Assembly: GCA_040905865.1 (NCBI GenBank)
Contig: JBBDQU010000066.1
Span: forward strand, 1 to 64,000
Direction: 5' to 3'
Length of the DNA: 64,000 bases
Origin: Alphaproteobacteria bacterium
GTDB taxonomy: Bacteria; Pseudomonadota; Alphaproteobacteria; UBA8366; GCA-2717185
Shown here: positions 63,470-64,000 of the stretch, one piece after another
How the letters are laid out: each line of letters starts with the position of its first letter
Position numbering within the stretch: the first letter of the stretch is position 1
Position numbers and translations under genes: made by a program
The notes under the pieces: generated by a model
Database searches by the model: none
The model's input: only the letters and a program-made list of their open reading frames with translations
What the model was told of the DNA's origin: nothing

Positions 63470-64000
63470 ATGACCGATACGGGCAAGGTAGAAGACGGAT
63501 CGTGGGATGTCATTGTCCTCGGCGCGGGCGCCGGGGGTATGGCGGCGGCAATCGTTGCGGCGCGCGAGGGATTGCGGGTCCTTGTCCTTGAAAAAACCGG
63601 CCTTATCGGCGGTACGACAGCTTTTTCCGGCGGTATGGTCTGGGTGCCCAATAATCTGAAAATGGCGGCAATCGGGCTGACGGACAGCACGGAGGCGGCG
63701 GATCGCTATCTGACCGCGACGGCCGGACCCGGTGACAGCCTGAGGCAAGCCTATATCGCCCACGCGCCGGAAGCGATTGACTATCTGGACCGCAACAGCG
63801 CCGTCAACCTGGTGCCGCTTGCCTTCTATCCCGATTATTATCCGGACGAACCGGGCGCGACGATCGGCGGGCGGGTGATGGAGCCGTTGCCCTTCGATGC
63901 GAACATATTAGGCAGCACGTTCAAGTTGCTCCGCGCGCCGCTGCCGGAATTCACCCTTCTGGGTGGTATGATGGTGGCGAGGCCGGACATCGTTCACTTC
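63470..64000 (+). CDS. FAD-dependent oxidoreductase, 3-ketosteroid dehydrogenase/fumarate-reductase type (partial)
   Basis: The first 177 codons of a flavoprotein that runs past the window end. The start is ATG at 63470 with GGAGGG upstream. The FAD site DVIVLGAGAGGMAAAIVAAR lies near residues 13-32, followed by LVLEKTGLIGGTTAFSGGMV, the second flavin motif of the KstD/FrdA family, and a segment WVPNNLKMAAIGLTDSTEAA as in 3-ketosteroid-1-dehydrogenases. It likely desaturates a cyclic ketone or acyl substrate. The substrate domain is not visible. Confidence 0.85.
   Translation, partial: MTDTGKVEDGSWDVIVLGAGAGGMAAAIVAAREGLRVLVLEKTGLIGGTTAFSGGMVWVPNNLKMAAIGLTDSTEAADRYLTATAGPGDSLRQAYIAHAPEAIDYLDRNSAVNLVPLAFYPDYYPDEPGATIGGRVMEPLPFDANILGSTFKLLRAPLPEFTLLGGMMVARPDIVHF

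Overview
The window looks like chromosomal DNA of a GC-rich, aerobic alphaproteobacterium, most likely of the Rhodospirillales type. Supporting signs are the gene order uvrC–pgsA–(mobB–moeA)–moaD–moaE, small alphaproteobacterial families (a DUF4169-like protein and a PAS_5-like protein), a type II lumazine synthase (RibH2), a three-gene bc1 operon petABC, and a MarR/OmpR regulator pair resembling PetP/PetR. No rRNA, tRNA, CRISPR array, prophage or insertion sequence was recognised. About 61 protein genes are supported; the last one runs off the window end.

Layout: 0.1-7.2 kb holds greB and then a convergent seven-gene operon (LuxE-like ligase, LuxC-like acyl-CoA reductase, three-part ABC importer, SDR dehydrogenase, class II aldolase). 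7.3-10.1 kb holds pcm and htpG, divergently transcribed. 10.2-13.9 kb holds a small secreted Cys-rich protein and a LysR-linked CoA-transferase/CoA-ester lyase/VOC cluster. 14.0-18.8 kb holds ribH2, a DMT exporter, TerC, pobA and a beta-carbonic anhydrase. 18.9-27.6 kb is a conserved core block: uvrB, a pteridine-reductase-like SDR, uvrC, pgsA and the molybdenum cofactor genes mobB-moeA-moaD-moaE. 27.7-33.9 kb holds ilvE, the PetP/PetR-like pair with a sensor kinase, a pentapeptide-repeat protein and an MFS carrier. 34.0-39.3 kb holds a threonine-synthase-like gene, a DksA-type protein and an exopolysaccharide cluster (wecC, wecB, glycosyltransferase). 39.6-45.5 kb holds a universal stress protein, hemF, trmL and petABC with a clear terminator. 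45.5-64 kb is an accessory catabolic region: three luciferase-like (LLM) oxidoreductases, a PEP-mutase/isocitrate-lyase family enzyme, a CinA-like protein, rhodanese, two tandem SMP-30 lactonases, an L-threonate-dehydrogenase-like enzyme, ilvA, a nitronate-monooxygenase-like enzyme and a partial FAD dehydrogenase.

How it fits together: the core blocks serve DNA repair, phospholipid and cofactor synthesis and respiration. The accessory blocks look like small self-contained catabolic modules (importer plus reductase; CoA-transferase plus lyase; monooxygenase plus lyase). The most unusual module is the luxE-luxC-type acid-reduction pair joined to an importer, SDR and aldolase with no luciferase luxAB genes. 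The most interesting non-coding items are a family of palindromic intergenic repeats that often supply TAG stop codons, a nested 64-nt hairpin downstream of petABC, and a near-perfect sigma-54 promoter in a 620-bp gap before a PAS-domain gene.
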